DNA of 64,000 bases from Lachnospiraceae bacterium (GTDB lineage Bacteria; Bacillota; Clostridia; Lachnospirales; Lachnospiraceae): assembly GCA_910576125.1 (NCBI GenBank), contig CAJTHM010000004.1, positions 1 through 64,000 on the forward strand, given 5' to 3'. The notes beneath the pieces were generated by a model. The model was not told the origin of the DNA. It saw nothing but the letters and a program-made list of their open reading frames with translations, and made no database searches. The stretch's first letter is position 1. Each line of letters begins with the position of its first letter. Below, one piece after another: positions 34,971 through 42,346 of this stretch. A program made the translations under genes and the position numbers.

Positions 34971-35704
34971 ACATTGCGTTGATTCTGTCCGGCGGCACTG
35001 GTGCCAGGCTGGGCACGGAGATTCCGAAACAATATCTGGAGGAGGGCGGCAGGCCCATACTTTCCTATTGTGTGGAGACATTGTCCCTCCATGCCGGCAT
35101 AGACGCCATCCAAATCGTGGCCGAGCCTTGCTGGCGGCCTCAGATTGCCGGGTGGCTGGAAGCGGCGGACAAGGGAAGGAAATTCAAGGGCTTCTCACAG
35201 GCTGGCAGGAACAGGCAGCTTTCCATCCTGCATGGCCTGGAGGACATAGCAGAATACGCGGCGGATACAGATTATGTACTGATTCACGACGCGGCGCGGC
35301 CGTTGCTCTCGGCTGAACTGATTTCGGACTGCCTGGAGGCCGTGAGAGGGCATGACGGAGTCCTCCCGGTGCTTCCCATGAAGGATACGGTCTACTGCAG
35401 CGAGGATGGCCGTTCAATCACGTCCCTGTTGGACAGGAGCACGGTCTTCGCAGGACAGGCACCGGAAGTATTTCTGCTCGGAAGATATCTGCAGGCCAGC
35501 AGACGATTGCTTCCGGACGCAATCCTGCGCATCAACGGCTCCACGGAACCAGCAATCATGGACGGGATGGATATCGTCATGATACCGGGGGACGAGGGCA
35601 ACTTCAAGATAACCACTAAGGAAGACCTGGAGCGGTTCCGCAGGATAATCGCCGGCGTGGGCAGAGCCGTGAAAAATCCGCCGAAGAAAATGCATAACCA
35701 GTGA
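34967..35704 (+). CDS. TarI/IspD-like cytidylyltransferase
   Basis: This 245-residue nucleotidyltransferase has [32 protein letters not shown] and a late [15 protein letters not shown]. These fit both IspD and ribitol-5-phosphate cytidylyltransferases (TarI/Bcs1). The adjacent alcohol dehydrogenase, the usual TarJ partner, favours an alditol-phosphate role (CDP-ribitol or CDP-arabinitol). ATG 34967 follows GAGGGGATAGGAAG and overlaps the end of the pseudogene remnant. Confidence 0.75.
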   Translation: MNIALILSGGTGARLGTEIPKQYLEEGGRPILSYCVETLSLHAGIDAIQIVAEPCWRPQIAGWLEAADKGRKFKGFSQAGRNRQLSILHGLEDIAEYAADTDYVLIHDAARPLLSAELISDCLEAVRGHDGVLPVLPMKDTVYCSEDGRSITSLLDRSTVFAGQAPEVFLLGRYLQASRRLLPDAILRINGSTEPAIMDGMDIVMIPGDEGNFKITTKEDLERFRRIIAGVGRAVKNPPKKMHNQ

Positions 35705-35978
35705 GCGCATTTGCCATGTAAGACAAAAAGCGGAGAAATCTTGTAAAATATGGGTTTAAAGGTAATCGTGCCAACTTGGACTTCACGGATTCGGGTACAC
35801 CATATATTTGCCTGAAAAGGTGATTGCAAAACGCTGTACCAGGCATTGAAACGGCATCAAATCTATGGCAGCCACGGAACAACCAGGCACAAAAAGAAAT
35901 GCGGTCTGCATATAGAATGTCAGTCGGCGGCAGACAGAAGTAAACACAACAGGATATCCAGAGAGGAGTCATGAAAAG
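35705..35978. other. Non-coding gap between TarI-like and TarJ-like genes
   Basis: These 274 bases hold no convincing gene, and no clear promoter or terminator was recognised. The gap is unusual because the two partners are normally adjacent and coupled. Confidence 0.4.
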
Positions 35979-37178
35979 ATGAAAGCATGGGTCTTGCACG
36001 GCATAAATGAGATACGGCTGGAAACAGTGGAGCTGCCCGCCCTGGAAAGCGGCCAGGCGCTTGTGGCGGTAAAGGCTGCGGGCATCTGCGGTTCAGATAT
36101 CCCAAGGATTTACCGGACGGGGGCTCACAGGCATCCGCTGATTCCGGGGCATGAATTCTCCGGCGTGGTGGAGTCTGTGGGGAAAGAGACGGATTCCGCC
36201 TGGCTGGGGAAGCGGGTAGGCGTGTTCCCGCTGATTCCCTGCGGGGCTTGCGGGCCTTGTATAAAGGGACAGTATGAAATGTGCCGGAATTACGGTTATC
36301 TGGGCTCCCGCAGGGACGGGGGTTTTGCGGAGTATGTGGCTGTGCCTGCAGAGAACCTGATAGAACTGCCGGACAATGTATCCTTTGAAGAGGCAGCTAT
36401 GCTGGAGCCTATGGCGGTGGCAGTCCATGCCGTGAGGCGGGTGATTCCGGCAGGGGTTCCAGGGGCACCAGGCAACAATGAGGAAGAGGCGGCAGTAGTA
36501 TTTGGGCTGGGGACAATAGGGCTTTTATTGCTGGCTCTGCTGTTGGAAGAGGGCAGGGGCGGAAGGAAATTTGACGCGGTGCCGGTACAGCAGGGCAGTG
36601 TTCCGGCAGGCCGGGAAAGCGGAACCGGCGCCGAGCCCGAGCCCCGAAGGGTGGCAGGGCTGCAGTCCGTCAAGAGAATCCTGGTCGTCGGGAACAAGGA
36701 GCTGCAGAAAAGTAAAGCCTGTGAATTAGGACTGCCTGAGGCTGATTACTGCGACAGCCGCATACAGGATGCCGGCAAATGGATAATGGAGCAGACCCGG
36801 GGGCATGGCGCGGATGTGGTCTTTGAATGTGTAGGGAGAAACGAGACAATGACGCAGGCTGTGGACAGTGCCGCTCCGTCAGGAAGGATCTGCCTGGTGG
36901 GGAATCCGGCTTCCGACATGGTTTTGGGAAAGGATGTCTATTGGAAGATACTGCGCAACCAGCTGACGGTCAGGGGCACATGGAATTCTTCCTTTACACA
37001 CCACCGGGCAGACGACTGGCACTATGCGCTGGAACTGCTTTCACAGAAGCGCATAGATATAAGCCGGCTGATTTCCCATAGATTTCCACTGGCGGAATTG
37101 GACAGGGGATTTTGCATCATGCGGGACAAATCGGAGGAATATGTGAAAATCATGGGACAGATGCCGCTTGCATTGTAA
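35979..37178 (+). CDS. TarJ-like zinc-dependent alcohol dehydrogenase with an extra insert
   Basis: This 399-residue medium-chain dehydrogenase has catalytic zinc residues in GICGSD and GHEFSG, and structural zinc cysteines in CGACGPC and a fourth Cys in EMC. The Rossmann loop is VFGLGTIGLL. Beside a TarI-like gene it likely reduces a pentulose-5-phosphate to the alditol phosphate. It is about 50 residues longer than usual: an Arg/Gly/Pro/Glu-rich insert (residues about 188-228) separates the first Rossmann strand from RILVVGNKELQKSK. The reading frame stays open, so the insert is probably translated. GAGAGGA lies eleven bases upstream of ATG 35979. Confidence 0.75.
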   Translation: MKAWVLHGINEIRLETVELPALESGQALVAVKAAGICGSDIPRIYRTGAHRHPLIPGHEFSGVVESVGKETDSAWLGKRVGVFPLIPCGACGPCIKGQYEMCRNYGYLGSRRDGGFAEYVAVPAENLIELPDNVSFEEAAMLEPMAVAVHAVRRVIPAGVPGAPGNNEEEAAVVFGLGTIGLLLLALLLEEGRGGRKFDAVPVQQGSVPAGRESGTGAEPEPRRVAGLQSVKRILVVGNKELQKSKACELGLPEADYCDSRIQDAGKWIMEQTRGHGADVVFECVGRNETMTQAVDSAAPSGRICLVGNPASDMVLGKDVYWKILRNQLTVRGTWNSSFTHHRADDWHYALELLSQKRIDISRLISHRFPLAELDRGFCIMRDKSEEYVKIMGQMPLAL

Positions 37179-37204
37179 AGCGGCAGGGGGAAGTATGCCG
37201 TTGA

Positions 37205-37867
37205 TTAAAGGATTTTGTGCCCCGTCATATGTATCAGTTCTAAAAAATATTTAAGAACTTTCCCTCCGTCCGTGCCGGATTTCTCAAAGTCAATCCGCTC
37301 CGGATGCCACTGGACGCCGATAATGGGCAGGCTCTCATGGGCGACGGCTTCGATGCAGTCGTCCAGAGGGCAGCGGGAAACTACAGAAAGACCCTTTCCC
37401 AGCCTGTCAATGGCCTGGTGGTGCGCGCTGTTTACGATTGTCTCGCCGCCATAGAGCCTGTGCAGCCATGTGGCCTTGCTGATTACGGATTTGTGATACT
37501 TGTCTTCCCCGTCATATCGATGCCGTTCTCCCACAGGAGGTTCCAGATTCTGTATCAGGGTGCCTTTTAAGGCTACATTGATGACCTGCAGTCCCTTGCA
37601 GATGCCGAGCACCGGAAGTCCTTTTTTCACGGCCAGATCAAAAGCCTGCAGCTGCAGAATGTCCAGTTCCGTGTCGATGTCCGCAGAACCGCGGTTCTGT
37701 TCCCCATAAAAAGCCGGCGTGATGTCGCCGCCTCCCGGAAGCAGCAGCCCATGGCAGCCGGCTATCTCCTCTGGCCGCAAAGCCACGACGGACTCCGCGC
37801 CGAAAGCGGTCACATATCTGACATAATTCCCGGTTTTTTCCGCTTTTCCTGCGATAGCTATTTTCAT
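37205..37867 (-). CDS. Gamma-glutamyl-GABA hydrolase-like class I amidotransferase (peptidase C26)
   Basis: This roughly 220-residue class I glutamine amidotransferase-like hydrolase has the nucleophile Cys in LGICKGLQ, LLPGGGDI, and the catalytic His-Glu in GVQWHPE. The family (PuuD-like) cleaves gamma-glutamyl amides. ATG 37867 is chosen with AGGCGGGAG upstream. It is convergent with the TarJ-like gene and divergent from YfhO. No other polyamine gene is seen, so the substrate is open. Confidence 0.8.
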   Translation of the reverse strand: MKIAIAGKAEKTGNYVRYVTAFGAESVVALRPEEIAGCHGLLLPGGGDITPAFYGEQNRGSADIDTELDILQLQAFDLAVKKGLPVLGICKGLQVINVALKGTLIQNLEPPVGERHRYDGEDKYHKSVISKATWLHRLYGGETIVNSAHHQAIDRLGKGLSVVSRCPLDDCIEAVAHESLPIIGVQWHPERIDFEKSGTDGGKVLKYFLELIHMTGHKIL

Positions 37868-37907
37868 GGATTTCTCCCGCCTCTCCAAGTCTGTATGATT
37901 TTATCTT

Positions 37908-38033
37908 GATTCTATTATAGCACTTTGATAATAGAATCGTTCTTTGATTCTATTATAGCACTTTGATAATAGAATCGTTCTTTGATTCTATTATAGCACT
38001 TTGATAATAGAATCGTTCTTTGATTCTATTATA
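37908..38033. repeat. Array of 38-bp repeats, each a hairpin (3.3 units)
   Basis: Units start at 37908, 37946, 37984 and 38022 (last one partial) and are identical by eye. Each holds GATTCTATTAT and its complement ATAATAGAATC around a 9-base loop. There are no spacers, so it is not a CRISPR array. It lies between two divergent start codons, where tandem operators would be expected; replication slippage is another explanation. Confidence 0.9.
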
Positions 38034-38212
38034 TGCCTTTAGCGTATAAGATACAATCATAAAACGGATAATGAAAAGTATGAAAAGAAAGTAGACATTT
38101 CTGTATGATTGAGCTATAATGACGTTGGCATCAGCCGCGCGCTTCAAAATCCATTCCTGCGGCTGAGGGAGGCATCTGCCGGCCTGAGGGCCGGCGGTGG
38201 TAACTGACGGTG
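38034..38212. other. Leader region of the YfhO-like gene
   Basis: Contains a GC-rich hairpin (GCCGGCC, TGAG loop, GGCCGGC at about 38177-38196) ending about 17 bases before the start codon. No T run follows and no good ribosome site is visible, so the hairpin may affect initiation. Confidence 0.4.
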
Positions 38213-40783
38213 ATGAGGAATAAAGAAATAAAACTAAAAAGAGATTGGCAGAAAGCAGCAATGGTTCTTTCATTGCTGATTCCTTCTGTTATTATGCTGG
38301 CATTATTCGTGGTCAATCGGATCTATCCCTTTGGGGACAGGAGTTTCCTGTTTTCCGATATGTACCACCAATACATGCCTTTTTTCAGTGAGCTGCTCCA
38401 CAAGATAAGGGGAGGGGAAAATTTAAGCTTTTCTTTCAATGTGGGGATAGGATCCAATTTTCTGGCGCTTTTTGTATATTACCTGGCAAGCCCCTTTCAT
38501 ATATTTTCCCTGCTGGTGCCGGAAAGCCATCTGATGGAATTTATGAGCTATCTGATTGTGTTCAAGATTGGGCTGGCGGGGCTGACCTCCTGTATTTATC
38601 TTCAAAGCCGTTCCGGAGGAAAAGACGGTGGAGCGTTGTTTTTTTCCTGCTTTTACGCACTGTCCGGCTTCATGGCGGCTTACAACTACAATATCATGTG
38701 GGTGGACTGTGTGGTGCTGCTGCCCTTGATTGTTCTGGGCCTGGAGCGTCTGGTGAAACAGGGGCGCTGCGGGTTGTACTGCGTCATGCTGGCCCTGTCT
38801 ATTTATACCAATTATTATATCTCCATCATGATCTGCATCTTCCTTGTGCTGTATTTTTTGATGCTTCTGGTGACGGAGCGGAGGAAGCTCAGCGACATAG
38901 GGAAAAAAGACATCCCGCGTTTCGCCCTGTATTCCCTCCTGGCGGGAGGCATGGCGGCGGTTCTGCTGATTCCGGAGGTGTGCGCCATTCTGCAGACGGA
39001 TTTCGGGGATATGGATTTTCCGGAGAAGATAGAGTCCTATTTTTCCGTGCTGGACATGCTGGCCAGGCACTGTATGTGCGTCTACGCGGAGCGAGGGCTG
39101 GACCACTGGCCCAATATCTACTGCGGGAGCGCGGTGCTGATGTTTGTTCCTATGTATCTGATGAATAGGCATCTCTCCATCCGGGAGAAGTTCTGCCGCA
39201 TGGGGCTGGCAGGCTTCCTGCTGCTCGGCTTTGGCACGAATATCCTGGATTTTCTCTGGCATGGGCTGAACTATCCGGATTCCCTGCCGGCCAGGCAGTC
39301 TTTTATCTACATTTTTCTCGTGCTGACCATGTGCTATGACGCCTGGAGGCATGTGAAGGAGATGGACGGACAGCAGATTCTTTACGGCTATTTATGGGCG
39401 GTGGGATTTTTCCTGTTCTGTGAAAAGTTCATCGACCATGAGGATTTCGAACTGGGGGTAAAGCTGCTGACATTTGTGTTTGTCAGCATTTACGCGGTGC
39501 TCCTGTATCTGTACCGGACCAAAAAGGATGAAACGCTGCACAGAGGGCTGGCGGTCATGGCCCTGACGGTGGTGGTAGCTGAGTGCGCGATCAACACGTA
39601 CGCCACCAGCATCGGCACGGTGAGCCGCAGCGCTTATCTGGAGCAGCAGGAAGATTATAAGGCGCTGTACGAAGAGACGCTGAAGCGGGAAGAGGGCTTC
39701 TACCGTCTGGAGAAGTTCACCAGGAAGACGAAAAATGACGGAACCCTGACCGGCTATCCCACCGCCAGCGTGTTCTCCTCCACGCTGAACTCCGGTGTGA
39801 TGGACATGTACAAAAGACTGGGGATGCGCCACAGCAAGGTGTATTACGGCTTTGACGGAGCCACGGCGCTCACCTCCGCCATGCTGAACGTGCGATATAT
39901 GTTCGGAGAGTCGGCGGATTATGAGAACGGCCTGTACAGCCTGCTCACACACAGCGGGGACATCTACCTTTATCAGTGCAATGCCGCGCTGCCTTTTGGC
40001 TATGTGGCCCCCGTGGGCTTTGACCTGCCGGAGGGGTATGAGTATGACGGAATCAGGCTGCAGAACCGCATGGTGGAGGATTTGGGAATAGAGGGGACAT
40101 TGTTTGAACGGGCAGAGAGTGAGGAGCGCGGAGATAATGTGGAATTTACGGCACGGGAGGGAGGGTATTACTATGCTATTCTCACTGCTTATGGAACGAG
40201 AAAGGTGGACTGTATCGGAGGCAGTACGGGGGAAGAGGAATTCAACGACCTGAAAAAGGGCTCTGTCCTCTACCTGGGATATCTGGAAAAAGAACAGACA
40301 ATTACCCTGACCAATGGAGATGAGGAAGATGAGGATCCGAAAATTCAGGCAGATATCTTTCGGATGGATCAGGAGGTGCTGACAGAAGCGCTGGAAGTGC
40401 TTTCAGAGCAGCATATGGAACAGGTCACATGGGAGAGCGATTTCCTGACAGGCAGTATTGCCATGGAGAAAGAGGGGCGGCTGATTCTCTCCGTGCCCTA
40501 TGAGGCTGGCTGGCAGGTGCTTGTGAACGGGCAGGAGACAGAGGGAGAGTTGTTCGGCGGCTGTCTCATGGCATTTGATTTGGAACCGGGCGAGTATCGG
40601 TTTGAGATGAAATATGTCCCCCAGGGCTCTGGAGCGGGAATTGCGGTGAGCATGGTGAGCATCGCGGTTTTTGGTGCGGTCACGGCAATGGGGAGACGAA
40701 AAAAGCGCTCCGCGGAGCCAGAGGAAGCGGAGCGGGAGCAAACGGACAGGGATGGCGCGGGTGGTTCCGGTGAGAGGCTCTGA
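38213..40783 (+). CDS. YfhO-family polytopic membrane protein
   Basis: This 856-residue protein has an N-terminal half with about a dozen hydrophobic segments and YfhO hallmarks: FLFSDMYHQYMPFF, GSNFLALFVYYLASPFH, ALSGFMAAYNYNIMWVDC. The C-terminal half is a soluble extracytoplasmic region ending with a further hydrophobic segment and a charged tail. YfhO proteins resemble GT-C glycosyltransferases and decorate lipoteichoic or related polymers from lipid-linked sugars. ATG 38213 is preceded directly by GTG 38210. Its position after TarI/TarJ-like genes could be meaningful. Confidence 0.85.
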   Translation: MRNKEIKLKRDWQKAAMVLSLLIPSVIMLALFVVNRIYPFGDRSFLFSDMYHQYMPFFSELLHKIRGGENLSFSFNVGIGSNFLALFVYYLASPFHIFSLLVPESHLMEFMSYLIVFKIGLAGLTSCIYLQSRSGGKDGGALFFSCFYALSGFMAAYNYNIMWVDCVVLLPLIVLGLERLVKQGRCGLYCVMLALSIYTNYYISIMICIFLVLYFLMLLVTERRKLSDIGKKDIPRFALYSLLAGGMAAVLLIPEVCAILQTDFGDMDFPEKIESYFSVLDMLARHCMCVYAERGLDHWPNIYCGSAVLMFVPMYLMNRHLSIREKFCRMGLAGFLLLGFGTNILDFLWHGLNYPDSLPARQSFIYIFLVLTMCYDAWRHVKEMDGQQILYGYLWAVGFFLFCEKFIDHEDFELGVKLLTFVFVSIYAVLLYLYRTKKDETLHRGLAVMALTVVVAECAINTYATSIGTVSRSAYLEQQEDYKALYEETLKREEGFYRLEKFTRKTKNDGTLTGYPTASVFSSTLNSGVMDMYKRLGMRHSKVYYGFDGATALTSAMLNVRYMFGESADYENGLYSLLTHSGDIYLYQCNAALPFGYVAPVGFDLPEGYEYDGIRLQNRMVEDLGIEGTLFERAESEERGDNVEFTAREGGYYYAILTAYGTRKVDCIGGSTGEEEFNDLKKGSVLYLGYLEKEQTITLTNGDEEDEDPKIQADIFRMDQEVLTEALEVLSEQHMEQVTWESDFLTGSIAMEKEGRLILSVPYEAGWQVLVNGQETEGELFGGCLMAFDLEPGEYRFEMKYVPQGSGAGIAVSMVSIAVFGAVTAMGRRKKRSAEPEEAEREQTDRDGAGGSGERL

Positions 40784-40846
40784 GACACTGTAAGGAAACG
40801 TGGAATGAATATCCACAAAGGAAGCTAGGAGGAAGAAAGAAAAGAA

Positions 40847-41719
40847 ATGAAGACAAAAGTGGAAAATGCGATGTTGGATACCGCAAAGCGGACAGCCATG
40901 ATTCTGGTGGCATCTGTGCTCATGGCCGTCAACTTAAAGACGTTCGTGCGTACAGGAGGCCTGATTCCCGGCGGCTTTACGGGCCTGACGAGGCTCATAC
41001 AGGAAATCTGCGAGCTGCTGTGGGATTTCGAGCCGCCGTTCACTGTGATCAATCTCACGCTGAACGCAATCCCTATCGTGGTTAGCTTTAAATTCATAGG
41101 CAAGAAATTCACCATGTATTCCTGTCTGATGATCGTGGTATCGGGTCTCATCACGGATATGATTCCCAGCTACGCGGTGACCACGGATATGCTGCTGGTG
41201 TCCGTGTTCGGCGGTCTGTTCAACGCGATTGCCATGATTATCTGCCTGATGGCAGGAGCTACGGCGGGCGGTACGGATTTCATCGCGATTTTTCTGTCGG
41301 AGAAAATGGACATCGATTCCTGGAATTACATCTTTGCCGGAAATGTAGTGATACTGGGAATCGCAGGCGCCCTGTTCGGATGGGACAAGGCGCTGTATTC
41401 CATTATTTTCCAGTTCACTTCCACCCAGGTCCTGCACGCGCTGCACAGGCGGTATCAGAAGCAGACCTTGCTGATCGTGACAAAGAAGCCGGACGAAGTC
41501 TATAAGGTGATCAAGGAGATGACCAACCATGATGCCACACTGATCAAGGGGGAGGGCTGCTACATGAAGCAGGAGTGCAATATCCTCTACTCCGTGGTGG
41601 GCCGGGACGAGGTGCGCAAAGTGCTGAACCGCGTGCGGGAGACGGATCCCGCGGCTTTCGTGAACATGATCCGTACGGAAAGCCTGTCAGGCCGGTTCTA
41701 TCAGAGGCCAAATGACTGA
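40847..41719 (+). CDS. YitT-family membrane protein
   Basis: This 290-residue protein has five or six hydrophobic segments in residues 15-195 with the family motifs LKTFVRTGGLIPGGFTGL and AGATAGGTDFIA. A C-terminal DUF2179 domain follows (LLIVTKKPDEVYKVI, HDATLIKGEGCY). The transported or sensed molecule is unknown for most members. ATG 40847 follows AGGAGGAAG. A terminator follows the gene. Confidence 0.9.
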   Translation: MKTKVENAMLDTAKRTAMILVASVLMAVNLKTFVRTGGLIPGGFTGLTRLIQEICELLWDFEPPFTVINLTLNAIPIVVSFKFIGKKFTMYSCLMIVVSGLITDMIPSYAVTTDMLLVSVFGGLFNAIAMIICLMAGATAGGTDFIAIFLSEKMDIDSWNYIFAGNVVILGIAGALFGWDKALYSIIFQFTSTQVLHALHRRYQKQTLLIVTKKPDEVYKVIKEMTNHDATLIKGEGCYMKQECNILYSVVGRDEVRKVLNRVRETDPAAFVNMIRTESLSGRFYQRPND

Positions 41720-41738
41720 TGAGGGAAAACATGAAAGA

Positions 41739-41792
41739 TGCCGCCGCAGCAGTAAATCCGGATGGGATTTATGGCTGCGGCGGTATTTTATA
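41739..41792 (+). terminator. Rho-independent terminator
   Basis: GCCGCCGCAGC at 41740-41750 pairs with GCTGCGGCGG ending at 41783, extended inward by AAATCC/GGATTT, and is followed by TATTTTATATT. Confidence 0.85.
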
Positions 41793-41859
41793 TTGCTTAA
41801 CAGTTAAAATTTCCGAGTAACCTGACTGCATAACGCCGGTTCTGTTTTTAAGGAACACT

Positions 41860-41908
41860 GTTGACAATGTAGACAGACTGTGTTACCATATGTTTACAAT
41901 GTAGACAA
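41860..41908 (+). promoter_or_regulatory. Promoter with two BlaI/MecI-type operators
   Basis: TTGACA (41861-41866) and TACCAT (41884-41889) with 17-base spacing form a promoter. GACAATGTAGAC overlaps the -35 box and TTACAATGTAGACAA (41894-41908) covers the start point. Both match the TACA..TGTA core of BlaI-family operators, so the downstream repressor probably represses itself. Confidence 0.7.
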
Positions 41909-41968
41909 CAGAGCTGGAGAAGTTTTCGGAAGAGAAAGCGGAAATCCTCCGAAAGGAAAGTGGATTGC

Positions 41969-42346
41969 ATGAAAGGGTTAAGCGAAGCGGAATGGAATAT
42001 CATGGAGAGTCTGTGGGAGGAATCCCCGAAAGCGGGCAGCAGAATCGTGGCGGACATGGCGGGCCGGGTGGGCTGGAGCAGAAGCACTACGCTGACCATG
42101 CTGAAGCGGATGACGGAAAAAGGGATAATCGCCTGCGAGGACAATGGGCGGATGAGGGTCTATGTGCCATTGATTGAGCGGGAGACCGCCGTGAAGAAGG
42201 AGACGGACAATTTCCTGAAAAGGGTCTATCACGGCAGCGCCAGCATGCTGGTGAGCAGCTTCATCAAAAAGCAGAGGCTGACGGTCGAGGAGCTTTTGGA
42301 GTTGAGGGAGATTTTGGATAAGGCAGAGGAAGAGCGGAATGGGTGA
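41969..42346 (+). CDS. BlaI/MecI/CopY-family repressor
   Basis: This 125-residue winged-helix repressor has LSEAEWNIMESLWEE, a recognition helix WSRSTTLTMLKRMTEKG and a C-terminal dimerisation helix (SFIKKQRLTVEELLELREIL). ATG 41969 has AAGGAAAG upstream; GTG 41960 is in frame but closer. The stop overlaps the start of the membrane protease gene. In this family the protease partner cleaves the repressor after signal binding. Confidence 0.9.
   Translation: MKGLSEAEWNIMESLWEESPKAGSRIVADMAGRVGWSRSTTLTMLKRMTEKGIIACEDNGRMRVYVPLIERETAVKKETDNFLKRVYHGSASMLVSSFIKKQRLTVEELLELREILDKAEEERNG

Noticed and set aside
37908..38033. CRISPR array
   Set aside because: The 38-bp units are directly adjacent with no variable spacers and no cas gene is nearby.
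38423..39352. 309-codon open frame on the minus strand
   Set aside because: Shadow of the YfhO gene; His/Gln-rich with no recognisable domain.
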